Source: an uncultured Solobacterium sp. (GTDB lineage Bacteria; Bacillota_I; Bacilli_A; Erysipelotrichales; Erysipelotrichaceae). Taken from it: 18,506 bases of DNA. The notes below the pieces were generated by a model. The model was not told where the DNA came from, ran no database searches, and worked only from the letters and a program-made list of their open reading frames with translations. The number at the start of each line of letters is the position of its first letter. The first letter of the stretch is position 1. The stretch is taken from assembly GCA_937895985.1 (NCBI GenBank), contig CALBKL010000155.1:1-18506 (forward strand), in the 5' to 3' direction. Of the stretch, positions 7,540 through 15,786 are shown in pieces. The translations under genes and the position numbers were made by a program.

Positions 7540-8421
7540 ATGCTCAAGTTAGATAAACAGGTGTACAGGACATTTAAAGTAGTGAACAATAATATTGTTA
7601 TCGTTAAAGATTCAAACGGCCGTGAAATGATAGCGATAGGAAAGGGACTTGGGTTTAAAAAAAGCAAGAATGATATTGTTTATCCTGAAGAAATTATGAA
7701 GACATATATTTATCTGGACAGACAGAAAAATTTAAATCTTACTTTATTTGAAGAAGTGCCTTTCGAAGTGATTGAAGTATCACAACATATTATTGATTAT
7801 GCTGCTAAAACATTGAATCAAAAATATAATGTCAACTTACTTGTCAGTCTTTCGGATCATATTGATTTCAGTGTTAAACAATTCAGAGAGGGAAATAATA
7901 CCTCAAAGTTGTTTAATGAAGAGATTAAGAGATTTTACGAAGATGAGTACCAAGTAGGTAAGTGTGCTATTCAATATATTAACGAAACTCTGCATGTAGA
8001 TCTTCCAAAAGATGAAGCAACATCTATTGCTTTCCACCTGATTGTGGCGTCTCAAGAAAAAACAAATATTGAAACAAGAGAATTGCTCGAAGGCGTAAAC
8101 AGTATTGTGAATATCACAATGAAATATCTTGGAAATCAGATAGATGAAGATTCGTTAGCGTATTCAAGGTACATTATTCACCTGAAATTTTTCTTAAGCA
8201 GAATTGTCAGTCATCAAACTTCTAACGGTTCTATTGAAGTTACTAATATATTCGGTCAATTGGTCACGAAGTATGAAGGAGTTGACAGGTGTATTCATGA
8301 AATCAGTGAATTTATTAATGGAAAGTTTAATTACAGATGTACTGATGAAGATTGTATTTATTTAATGATTCATATTGTAAGGCTGTATGAGCTACAAAGA
8401 AAGGACAATACTAATGGCTAA
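7540..8421 (+). CDS. licT: Transcription antiterminator, BglG/LicT family
   Basis: RNA-binding protein that stabilises the RAT hairpin and lets transcription pass the leader terminator when the beta-glucoside is present. Of 293 residues, about 10-65 form the CAT RNA-binding domain (KVVNNNIV, IAIGKGLGF), followed by PRD1 and PRD2. The four PRD histidines phosphorylated by the PTS in this family are present: His107 (LSDHID) and His166 (IAFHLI) in PRD1, His214 (YIIHLK) and His278 (LMIHIV) in PRD2. The start follows AGGGAAGGAG by 5 bp. It leaves about eight residues before the usual first residue of the CAT domain. Arginine codons are 11 AGR to 1 CGT, unlike prs (4 AGA to 14 CGT). The 3' end overlaps the EIIBC start by 8 bp. 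Confidence 0.93.
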   Translation: MLKLDKQVYRTFKVVNNNIVIVKDSNGREMIAIGKGLGFKKSKNDIVYPEEIMKTYIYLDRQKNLNLTLFEEVPFEVIEVSQHIIDYAAKTLNQKYNVNLLVSLSDHIDFSVKQFREGNNTSKLFNEEIKRFYEDEYQVGKCAIQYINETLHVDLPKDEATSIAFHLIVASQEKTNIETRELLEGVNSIVNITMKYLGNQIDEDSLAYSRYIIHLKFFLSRIVSHQTSNGSIEVTNIFGQLVTKYEGVDRCIHEISEFINGKFNYRCTDEDCIYLMIHIVRLYELQRKDNTNG

Positions 8422-9802
8422 AATAGATTATGATAATTTGACAAAGCAGATAGTGGAATATGTAGGTGGTGTCGAAAATATCAAAACAATTACACACTGC
8501 GTAACACGTTTAAGGTTATATTTGAATGACAGAAATAAAGCAGAGGATGAGAAAATTAAAAATCTACCTGGAGTATTAGGTGTGGTTTATGGAAATCAGC
8601 AGTACCAGATTATTCTTGGTGAACATTTATTCCCTGTATTTGATAATCTTGAAAAAAATTATTCAGTACAGACAGAAGCTCCAATTAATGAGAATCTTGA
8701 TGAAAATCTTGTGTCTGGTAATGAGAAGAAGAATTTCAAATATTATTTTGAAAAAGCAATTACATTTATGTCTCAGTCACTGACACCATTCATTACTGTA
8801 GTGTATGGAGCAGGTATGCTGAAAGTAATTCTCTCTTTACTGAATTACTTCATCCCATCAGCAGCAAGTTCTACAGCATATACAATGCTTAACTTCATGT
8901 CCAGTGCACCATTCTACTTTATGCCTGTATTAGTGGCATATGGTACAAGTAAAGTTTTAAAATCCAATCCTGCTTTTTCAATGGCAATTGCACTGACATT
9001 GGTATATCCGGATTTTAATACTATTATGACTGCCGGAGAAGCTACTACAATGTTTGGACTTCCTGTACATTTAGCTTCCTATGGTAGTACATTACTTCCA
9101 GGTATTTTTACAGCTATTCTATGTGCATATCTGGAAAGATTCTTCTACAGAGTAATTCCTGGATTATTCAGAAGTGTATTTGCTCCATTATGTGTATTCT
9201 TAATTGGTTTTCCAATCGTTGTATTAGCATTAGGTCCTATTGGTAATATTGTTGGTTCTTGGATTGTCGCAGGTATCATCTGGTTACAAGCACATTTAGG
9301 TGGATTTGCTCCGGGTATTATTGCCGCAGCTCAGCCATTCTTGGTTATGATGGGTGTAAATATGTTGCCTGTAGCTCCTATGATGGAATTGTTCTCTCGT
9401 ACTGGGTATGATAATGTGTTCAGACCTGGATGGATTTTACATAACATTTCTGAATGTGGTTCCTGTTGTGCTGTTGCTTTAAAAACTAAAGATAAAGAAT
9501 TTAGGGCAACTGCATTATCAGCTGGTATCGGTGCTATGCTTTCCGGTGTTTCTGAACCTGCATTATACGGTGTTAATCTTCGCTTGAAAAAACCGATGAT
9601 TAGTCTTGTAGCCGGTGGTATTGCTGGTGGTGCTGTTGCCGGGTTTATGGGTGCTAAAGCTTTTGCAATGGGTTATTCTTCTATCCTTGGTGTAGTTATT
9701 TTTGAAAAAACTATGGGAGCAATTCTTGCGGGTGTTGCTGTTTCCTTCGTGGTCTCATTTCTATGCACTTATGTTTTATATGATGGAAAGAGCATCAAAT
9801 AA
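8414..9802 (+). CDS. PTS beta-glucoside-type transporter, EIIBC
   Basis: Membrane permease that imports and phosphorylates a beta-glucoside (salicin, arbutin, cellobiose or similar). The 462 residues begin with an EIIB domain whose phosphocysteine is Cys29 in THCVTRLRLYL, then a short linker (about 85-110) and the EIIC membrane domain. EIIC keeps the sugar-site motif GVSEPALYG with its glutamate. BglP-type proteins often carry EIIA fused at the C-terminus; here the chain ends after EIIC and EIIA is a separate gene 2 bp downstream. The ATG at 8414 follows AAAGGA and overlaps the licT stop; an ATG at 8387 in the same frame lies deeper in licT. The GH1 partner and LicT type indicate beta-glucosides, but the exact sugar is not readable. 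Confidence 0.93.
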   Translation: MAKIDYDNLTKQIVEYVGGVENIKTITHCVTRLRLYLNDRNKAEDEKIKNLPGVLGVVYGNQQYQIILGEHLFPVFDNLEKNYSVQTEAPINENLDENLVSGNEKKNFKYYFEKAITFMSQSLTPFITVVYGAGMLKVILSLLNYFIPSAASSTAYTMLNFMSSAPFYFMPVLVAYGTSKVLKSNPAFSMAIALTLVYPDFNTIMTAGEATTMFGLPVHLASYGSTLLPGIFTAILCAYLERFFYRVIPGLFRSVFAPLCVFLIGFPIVVLALGPIGNIVGSWIVAGIIWLQAHLGGFAPGIIAAAQPFLVMMGVNMLPVAPMMELFSRTGYDNVFRPGWILHNISECGSCCAVALKTKDKEFRATALSAGIGAMLSGVSEPALYGVNLRLKKPMISLVAGGIAGGAVAGFMGAKAFAMGYSSILGVVIFEKTMGAILAGVAVSFVVSFLCTYVLYDGKSIK

Positions 9803-9804
9803 GT

Positions 9805-11731
<1,927 letters not shown>

Positions 11732-11737
11732 AACATA

Positions 11738-11763
11738 AAAAGATGGTAATATGCCATCTTTTC
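11738..11763 (+). terminator. Terminator of the beta-glucoside operon
   Basis: AAAAGATGG (11738-11746) and CCATCTTTT (11754-11762) form a 9-bp stem with a 7-nt loop, immediately after the GH1 gene. The T-tail is short (TTTTC), so the second hairpin downstream may help. Confidence 0.7.
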
Positions 11764-11780
11764 TTGTGCTTATCAACAAA

Positions 11781-11805
11781 AAAAGAACGGATAAACCGTT
11801 CTTTT
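11781..11805. terminator. Bidirectional terminator between GH1 gene and csp
   Basis: A perfect 10-bp stem, AAAAGAACGG (11781-11790) with CCGTTCTTTT (11796-11805) and a 5-nt loop. A-runs before it give a long T-tail on the minus strand, 20 bp after the csp stop. It probably ends csp transcripts and also backs up the beta-glucoside terminator. Confidence 0.85.
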
Positions 11806-11824
11806 GTTCGTACAATGTTCTTAA

Positions 11825-12025
11825 TTAGAGCTTTGTTACGTTGGAAGCCTGTGGTCCACGATTAGACTCTGTGATGTCGAAGCTTACTGCAGCGCCTTCA
11901 TCAAGTGTCTTGAATCCTTCACTCTGAATTGCTGAGTAATGAACGAAAACGTCCTTACCTTCATCAGTTGTGATGAATCCGTAGCCCTTTTCAGCATTAA
12001 ACCATTTTACCTTGCCTGTTGCCAT
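11825..12025 (-). CDS. Cold-shock protein (CspA/CspB family)
   Basis: Single cold-shock domain of 66 residues, an OB-fold that binds single-stranded RNA and DNA and melts RNA secondary structure. RNP1 is KGYGFI (13-18) and RNP2 VFVHYSAI (26-33; Tyr where Phe is commoner). The whole family length is present. The ATG at 12025 is preceded by AAAGG 4 bp away, with AGGAG further up. Transcribed towards the beta-glucoside operon and sharing a bidirectional terminator with it. Its promoter is divergent from metG. Whether it is cold-inducible or constitutive cannot be read from the sequence. Confidence 0.96.
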   Translation of the reverse strand: MATGKVKWFNAEKGYGFITTDEGKDVFVHYSAIQSEGFKTLDEGAAVSFDITESNRGPQASNVTKL

Positions 12026-12080
12026 TGTGCCTTTGAATCTCCTATTCTATGATACGGAAGTAAATCCTGTATTCTCTATA

Positions 12081-12109
12081 ATGATATACTGGCAAGGTTA
12101 AAAACACAA
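12081..12109 (-). promoter_or_regulatory. Candidate csp promoter
   Basis: On the minus strand TTGTGT (12104-12109) and TATCAT (12081-12086) are 17 bp apart. The predicted start near 12074 gives a leader of about 49 nt. A second AT-rich -10-like sequence nearby keeps this uncertain. Confidence 0.5.
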
Positions 12110-12164
12110 GGTTTATTTATGTAGAACGCTTGTATAAAGGCGATAGAAAAGGCTTTTACCAACA

Positions 12165-12187
12165 CAAATATACATTCTGTGTATTTG
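12165..12187. repeat. 10-bp inverted repeat overlapping the metG -35 region
   Basis: CAAATATACA (12165-12174) and TGTGTATTTG (12178-12187) are inverted repeats with one T/G mismatch and a 3-nt centre. The right arm runs into the -35 hexamer at 12185-12190. There is no T-run, so it looks like a protein-binding dyad rather than a terminator; no known operator is recognised. Confidence 0.5.
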
Positions 12188-12212
12188 CAAAAACACACTT
12201 TCAACGTATAAT
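12185..12212 (+). promoter_or_regulatory. metG promoter
   Basis: TTGCAA (12185-12190) and a perfect TATAAT (12207-12212) are 16 bp apart. The predicted start near 12219 is just ahead of T-box stem I. Confidence 0.75.
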
Positions 12213-12218
12213 AATACC

Positions 12219-12446
12219 GATAACAGCAATGAAAAGAAGAGTACATTTTCTTTGATTCGTAGAGAGCGTGTGGTAGGTGAAAACATGCATGAAGGGAAAA
12301 TGGAATATGGTCTTGGAGCTGGTCATGCGAAGAGTATGACCCGGAGACGTCCGTTACAACGAAGAGAGGCAGATGAGTGATTCATCCGCAAGACAAAGGT
12401 GGTAACGCGTGCAAGACGTCCTTTCATTTGGGATGTCTTTTATTTT
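12219..12446 (+). ncRNA. T-box riboswitch leader of metG
   Basis: Uncharged-tRNA sensor controlling metG. Visible elements: stem I base CAGC/GCTG (12224-12227 with 12318-12321), AGTA of the specifier loop (12240-12243), upper helix CATTTTC/GAAAATG (12244-12250 with 12296-12302), AGAGAG (12261-12266), GGTAGGTG (12272-12279), then GAA (12303-12305) followed by the specifier region. A hairpin GTCAT/ATGAC (12322-12326 with 12336-12340) follows. The T-box AAGGTGGTAACGCG (12396-12409, 12 of 14 to consensus) has TGGT to pair with a tRNA ending ACCA. The antiterminator pairs AAAGG (12395-12399) with CCTTT (12420-12424) and excludes the downstream terminator. The specifier is ATG (12307-12309) if one extra base is allowed after GAA. 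Confidence 0.9.
12414..12446 (+). terminator. T-box-controlled terminator before metG
   Basis: AGACGTCC (12414-12421) pairs with GGATGTCT (12431-12438, one G-U) around a 9-nt loop, followed by TTTTATTTT to 12446. Its 5' arm is shared with the T-box antiterminator. Confidence 0.85.
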
Positions 12447-12462
12447 GAGGAGGTACGCAAAA

Positions 12463-14403
12463 ATGGAAAACAAAAAACCGTATTACATTACAACCGCAAT
12501 CGCATATACATCAGGAAAACCACATATCGGAAATGTTTATGAGATTGTACTAGCAGACGCAATCGCTAGATTTAAGCGTGCGGAAGGCTATGATGTACGT
12601 TTCCAAACAGGAACAGATGAACATGGTCAAAAGGTAGAAGAGAAGGCAAAGGCTGCAGGTAAGACACCAAAACAATTCGTAGATGAAGTAGCTGCTGTCA
12701 TCAAACAACAATTTGATGTCATGAATACTTCTTACGACTACTTCATTCGTACAACAGATAAGCCACATGAAAGACAAGTACAAAAGATCTTTAAGAAGTT
12801 CTATGACCAGGGTGATATCTATAAGGGATATTATGAAGGCTTATATTGTCAAGAAGATGAAGCCTTCTACACAAAGAGTCAGTTAACAGAAGAAGGTAAG
12901 TGCCCTGTTTGTGGTGGTGAAGTTGTACCAATGAAAGAAGAAGCTTACTTCTTTAAGATGAGTAAGTACGCTGACCAGTTGATGAAGTATATCGATGAAC
13001 ATCCACACTTCATTCAACCAGAAAGCCGTAAGAATGAAATGGTAAACAACTTCTTAAAACCAGGATTACAAGATCTTTGTGTATCACGTACATCCTTTAA
13101 GTGGGGAATTCCAGTAGAGTTTGATCCAAAGCACGTTGTATACGTTTGGATTGACGCATTATCCAACTATATTACAGGTCTTGGATATGATGTGGATGGT
13201 AATCATGATGAACTCTATAAGAAATACTGGCCTGCCGATCTTCATTTGATTGGTAAGGACATTATTCGTTTCCATACAATTTATTGGCCAATCATGTTAA
13301 TGGCATTGAATGAACCGTTACCTAAGCAGGTATTTGGTCACCCATGGCTATTGATTGGTGATTCTAAGATGTCTAAGTCACATGGTAATGTGATATATGC
13401 GGATGACTTAGTGAAGTTATTTGGTGTAGACGCTGTTCGTTTCATCATGTTACATGAGATGCCATTTGCACAAGATGGACATGTGACATATGACTTAATG
13501 ATTGAACGTATCAACAGTGACCTTGCGAATAACCTAGGTAACTTAGTGAATCGTACAATCTCCATGCAGAATAAGTACTTCGGTGGAGTTGTTGCGAATC
13601 CAAATGTTAGTGAACCAATTGATGATGAACTGAAGGCAGTAGCTACAGGCACTGTGAAGAAGGTCATTGAGAAGATGGATGAACTTAGAGTGGCTGACGC
13701 AATCCAGGATATCCTTGATTTATTCTCTAGATGTAACAAGTATATCGACGAGACAACACCATGGGCACTTGCAAAGGATTCCGATAAGATTGAGCGTCTT
13801 GCGACTGTTCTATATAACTTATTAGAATCTGTACGTATCGCAGCTGTATTAATGGAATCATTCTTCCCAGAGACATCTAAGAAGATTCTAGATGATTTAA
13901 ATACACAACAAAGAGACTTCGGAACAATTTCTGAATTTGGTAAGCTTGAAACTGGCATCCATGTAGCAGAGAAGCCAGAAATCTTATTTGCACGTATTGA
14001 TGAAAAGGCGATTCAATCTAAGATTGATATGATCAATGAAATCAACGCGAAAGCACGTAAGAAGGAAATTGAAAAGAAGCCAACGGTTACTGTAGAAGAC
14101 TTCCAGAAGATTGACCTGCGCGTTGGTAAGGTCCTCTCTTGTGAAAGACATCCTGATGCGGATAAGCTCTTCGTATTAAAAGTAGACTTAGGTGATGGTG
14201 AAGTACGTCAGATTGTTTCTGGCTTAGCACAAAGCTATACACCAGGACAAGTTATCGGTAAGAGTATTGTAATGATTGCTAACCTACAGCCAACAGTCAT
14301 CCGTGGTATTGAATCACAGGGTATGTTACTAGCTGGTAAGGAAGACAAGACAATCGGACTTGTTGAAGTCAACGGCTTAACTCCAGGCACAAAGGTGCAA
14401 TAA
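12463..14403 (+). CDS. metG: Methionyl-tRNA synthetase
   Basis: Charges tRNA-Met and tRNA-fMet. The 646-residue class I enzyme shows the HIGH signature as PHIGN (20-24), FQTGTDEHGQ, the zinc-finger region, KMSKS (302-306) and a C-terminal tRNA-binding OB domain (about 540-646; VEDFQKIDLRVGKVL and HPDADKLFVLKVDLG), as in dimeric bacterial MetRS. In the zinc region Cys129, Cys147 and Cys150 are present, while the place of the fourth cysteine (C-x-x-C) is Asp132. The ATG at 12463 follows GAGGAGG (12447-12453) by 9 bp; the open frame extends up to 12409, but that part is the T-box terminator. Arginine codons are mostly CGT, like the housekeeping operon. A strong terminator follows. Control is by the T-box leader. 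Confidence 0.97.
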   Translation: MENKKPYYITTAIAYTSGKPHIGNVYEIVLADAIARFKRAEGYDVRFQTGTDEHGQKVEEKAKAAGKTPKQFVDEVAAVIKQQFDVMNTSYDYFIRTTDKPHERQVQKIFKKFYDQGDIYKGYYEGLYCQEDEAFYTKSQLTEEGKCPVCGGEVVPMKEEAYFFKMSKYADQLMKYIDEHPHFIQPESRKNEMVNNFLKPGLQDLCVSRTSFKWGIPVEFDPKHVVYVWIDALSNYITGLGYDVDGNHDELYKKYWPADLHLIGKDIIRFHTIYWPIMLMALNEPLPKQVFGHPWLLIGDSKMSKSHGNVIYADDLVKLFGVDAVRFIMLHEMPFAQDGHVTYDLMIERINSDLANNLGNLVNRTISMQNKYFGGVVANPNVSEPIDDELKAVATGTVKKVIEKMDELRVADAIQDILDLFSRCNKYIDETTPWALAKDSDKIERLATVLYNLLESVRIAAVLMESFFPETSKKILDDLNTQQRDFGTISEFGKLETGIHVAEKPEILFARIDEKAIQSKIDMINEINAKARKKEIEKKPTVTVEDFQKIDLRVGKVLSCERHPDADKLFVLKVDLGDGEVRQIVSGLAQSYTPGQVIGKSIVMIANLQPTVIRGIESQGMLLAGKEDKTIGLVEVNGLTPGTKVQ

Positions 14404-14409
14404 GTACTA

Positions 14410-14447
14410 AACCTGTATTGGGAATATCTTGATACGGGTTTTCTTTT
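14410..14447 (+). terminator. metG terminator
   Basis: AACCTGTAT (14410-14418) pairs with ATACGGGTT (14432-14440, one U-G), followed by TTCTTTT. It lies 6 bp after the metG stop. Confidence 0.85.
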
Positions 14448-14471
14448 GTTTCGGAATATGAAAATCAAACA

Positions 14472-14477
14472 TATAAT
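14472..14477 (+). promoter_or_regulatory. -10 element of the GNAT gene
   Basis: A perfect TATAAT 31 bp before the start codon. The sequence 17 bp upstream (TTTCGG) is a poor -35, so only the -10 is called. Confidence 0.5.
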
Positions 14478-14508
14478 AGATATGGATTAAGAAAAGGAGA
14501 AACCTTCC

Positions 14509-14949
14509 ATGGTCGCTATACACGAAGCAAAACAATCAGACATAAAAAGACTATTAGAATTATCTTTGATGTGGGAAAAAGAAGAGAGTTGTTATGGATA
14601 TCGAGCCAATACAGAAGATGACTTTCAAGATTGTTATATCTTAGCGGCGTATGATGATGAACTGATAGCTTATATTTTTGGCAAAGAGGAAATACAAGAA
14701 AAACAAACAAGTGTGATAGATAAAAACATGCATTACTTTGAGGTACAAGAAATCTATGTACATCCATCTTATCGCTCACGTGGGATTGGGAAACAATTGA
14801 TGGAAAGCCTTGAAAAAGAACTGAAGAAAAAAGGGCTGGAAATGATGATTTTAAGTACTGCTACAAAGAATTGGAAAGCAATCATGCACTTTTACATTGA
14901 TGAAATAGGGATGAATTTCTGGAGTGCAAGATTATATAAACGTCTATAA
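14509..14949 (+). CDS. GNAT-family N-acetyltransferase, substrate unknown
   Basis: Acetyl-CoA-dependent acyltransferase fold in 146 residues. Motif A, which binds acetyl-CoA, is EIYVHPSYRSRGIGKQLM (81-98) with the R-x-x-G-x-G signature at Arg89, Gly92 and Gly94. The following LSTATKNWKAIMHFYIDEIGM resembles the motif B region (N-x-x-A-x-x-x-Y). Nothing in the sequence names the acceptor. AAGGAG (14494-14499) lies 9 bp before the ATG. It stands alone between the metG terminator and the nadK promoter. It could in principle acetylate a small metabolite, a protein or an antibiotic. Confidence 0.88.
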   Translation: MVAIHEAKQSDIKRLLELSLMWEKEESCYGYRANTEDDFQDCYILAAYDDELIAYIFGKEEIQEKQTSVIDKNMHYFEVQEIYVHPSYRSRGIGKQLMESLEKELKKKGLEMMILSTATKNWKAIMHFYIDEIGMNFWSARLYKRL

Positions 14950-14954
14950 TCCAC

Positions 14955-14981
14955 TTGGATTCAAGCAATGTGATGTATAAT
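14955..14981 (+). promoter_or_regulatory. Candidate nadK promoter
   Basis: TTGGAT (14955-14960) and TATAAT (14976-14981) with a short 15-bp spacer. The predicted start near 14988 would leave a leader of only about 13 nt, just enough for the AAGGAAG Shine-Dalgarno. Read-through from the GNAT gene is the alternative. Confidence 0.45.
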
Positions 14982-15000
14982 ACAAACAAGGAAGAAACTT

Positions 15001-15774
15001 ATGGAAAAATTTACAATCATAACAAGATTTGATGACCAATCAAAACAGATTGGTGACAAAATCAAACAAGTATTACAAAGCAATCAATATGAATATAACG
15101 AAGAAAATCCAGATACAGTCTTTGTAGTTGGTGGAGATGGTACTTATATCAAAGCGATTCATGATTACATGGAACTGATACCAGACGTGAAATTCTTAGG
15201 TTTACATACAGGAACGCTAGGTTTTTTTACAGACTACCAAGACAATGAAGTTGATGCTTTATTAGAGATGTACTTGTCTGGTAAATATGAAATTAATGAA
15301 TATCCATTACTAGTAACGGAAGTAAATGGGAATATTTACCATGCGGTAAATGAAATACGTGTTGAAAATATTGCACGTACGCAAATCTTAGATGTTCATC
15401 TAAGCGATGAATATCTAGAAACTTTCCGTGGTACTGGTATGTGTGTATGTACACAACTAGGTTCCACAGCATATAACCGTTCATTAGGTGGTGCAGTCAT
15501 TCAAGAAGGTTTAGATTTAATTGAACTTTCTGAGATTGCTGGTATTCATCATAGTAAATCACGTTCACTATTTGCGCCAATCGTATTAAGTAAAGATACA
15601 AAAGTGAAGCTAAGCTCCGCAAGCTTTGAAAAGGCAATCCTTGGTGTAGACTCTGATGTTTATCCAATTGACGAGATTAAAGAATTAGAGATTCGTATAT
15701 GCGATCAAAAACGTGTACGTATGATCAAAGGAAAGAAAGTATCCTATTTTACAAAACTAAGTTCACTATTTTAA
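15001..15774 (+). CDS. nadK: NAD kinase
   Basis: Phosphorylates NAD+ to NADP+, the only known route to NADP. The 257-residue protein has the diagnostic GGDGT (44-48), HTGTLGFFTDY (the family's NTGHLGFL segment), NEIRVEN and the glycine-rich TGMCVCTQLGSTAYNRSLGG. Length fits the short Bacillota type. It is followed after 12 bp by the PTS-like gene with a strong Shine-Dalgarno, so the two are probably co-transcribed. In Bacillota nadK often sits beside other genes (rluD, relA), so this partnership is unusual. Confidence 0.95.
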   Translation: MEKFTIITRFDDQSKQIGDKIKQVLQSNQYEYNEENPDTVFVVGGDGTYIKAIHDYMELIPDVKFLGLHTGTLGFFTDYQDNEVDALLEMYLSGKYEINEYPLLVTEVNGNIYHAVNEIRVENIARTQILDVHLSDEYLETFRGTGMCVCTQLGSTAYNRSLGGAVIQEGLDLIELSEIAGIHHSKSRSLFAPIVLSKDTKVKLSSASFEKAILGVDSDVYPIDEIKELEIRICDQKRVRMIKGKKVSYFTKLSSLF

Positions 15775-15786
15775 CAGGAGGCTAGT

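Noticed and set aside
12409..12462. Upstream in-frame extension of metG
   Set aside because: This sequence is the T-box antiterminator and terminator; the ATG at 12463 has a strong ribosome binding site.
13338..13958. 206-codon open frame on the minus strand inside metG
   Set aside because: It is the antisense of a well-conserved synthetase, is serine/isoleucine rich, and has no recognisable motif; a shadow frame.
14509..14949. The GNAT as the missing glucosamine-phosphate acetyltransferase that would complement the short GlmU
   Set aside because: Only the acetyl-CoA motif is recognisable; nothing in the acceptor region or the context points to glucosamine phosphate. Kept as unknown substrate.
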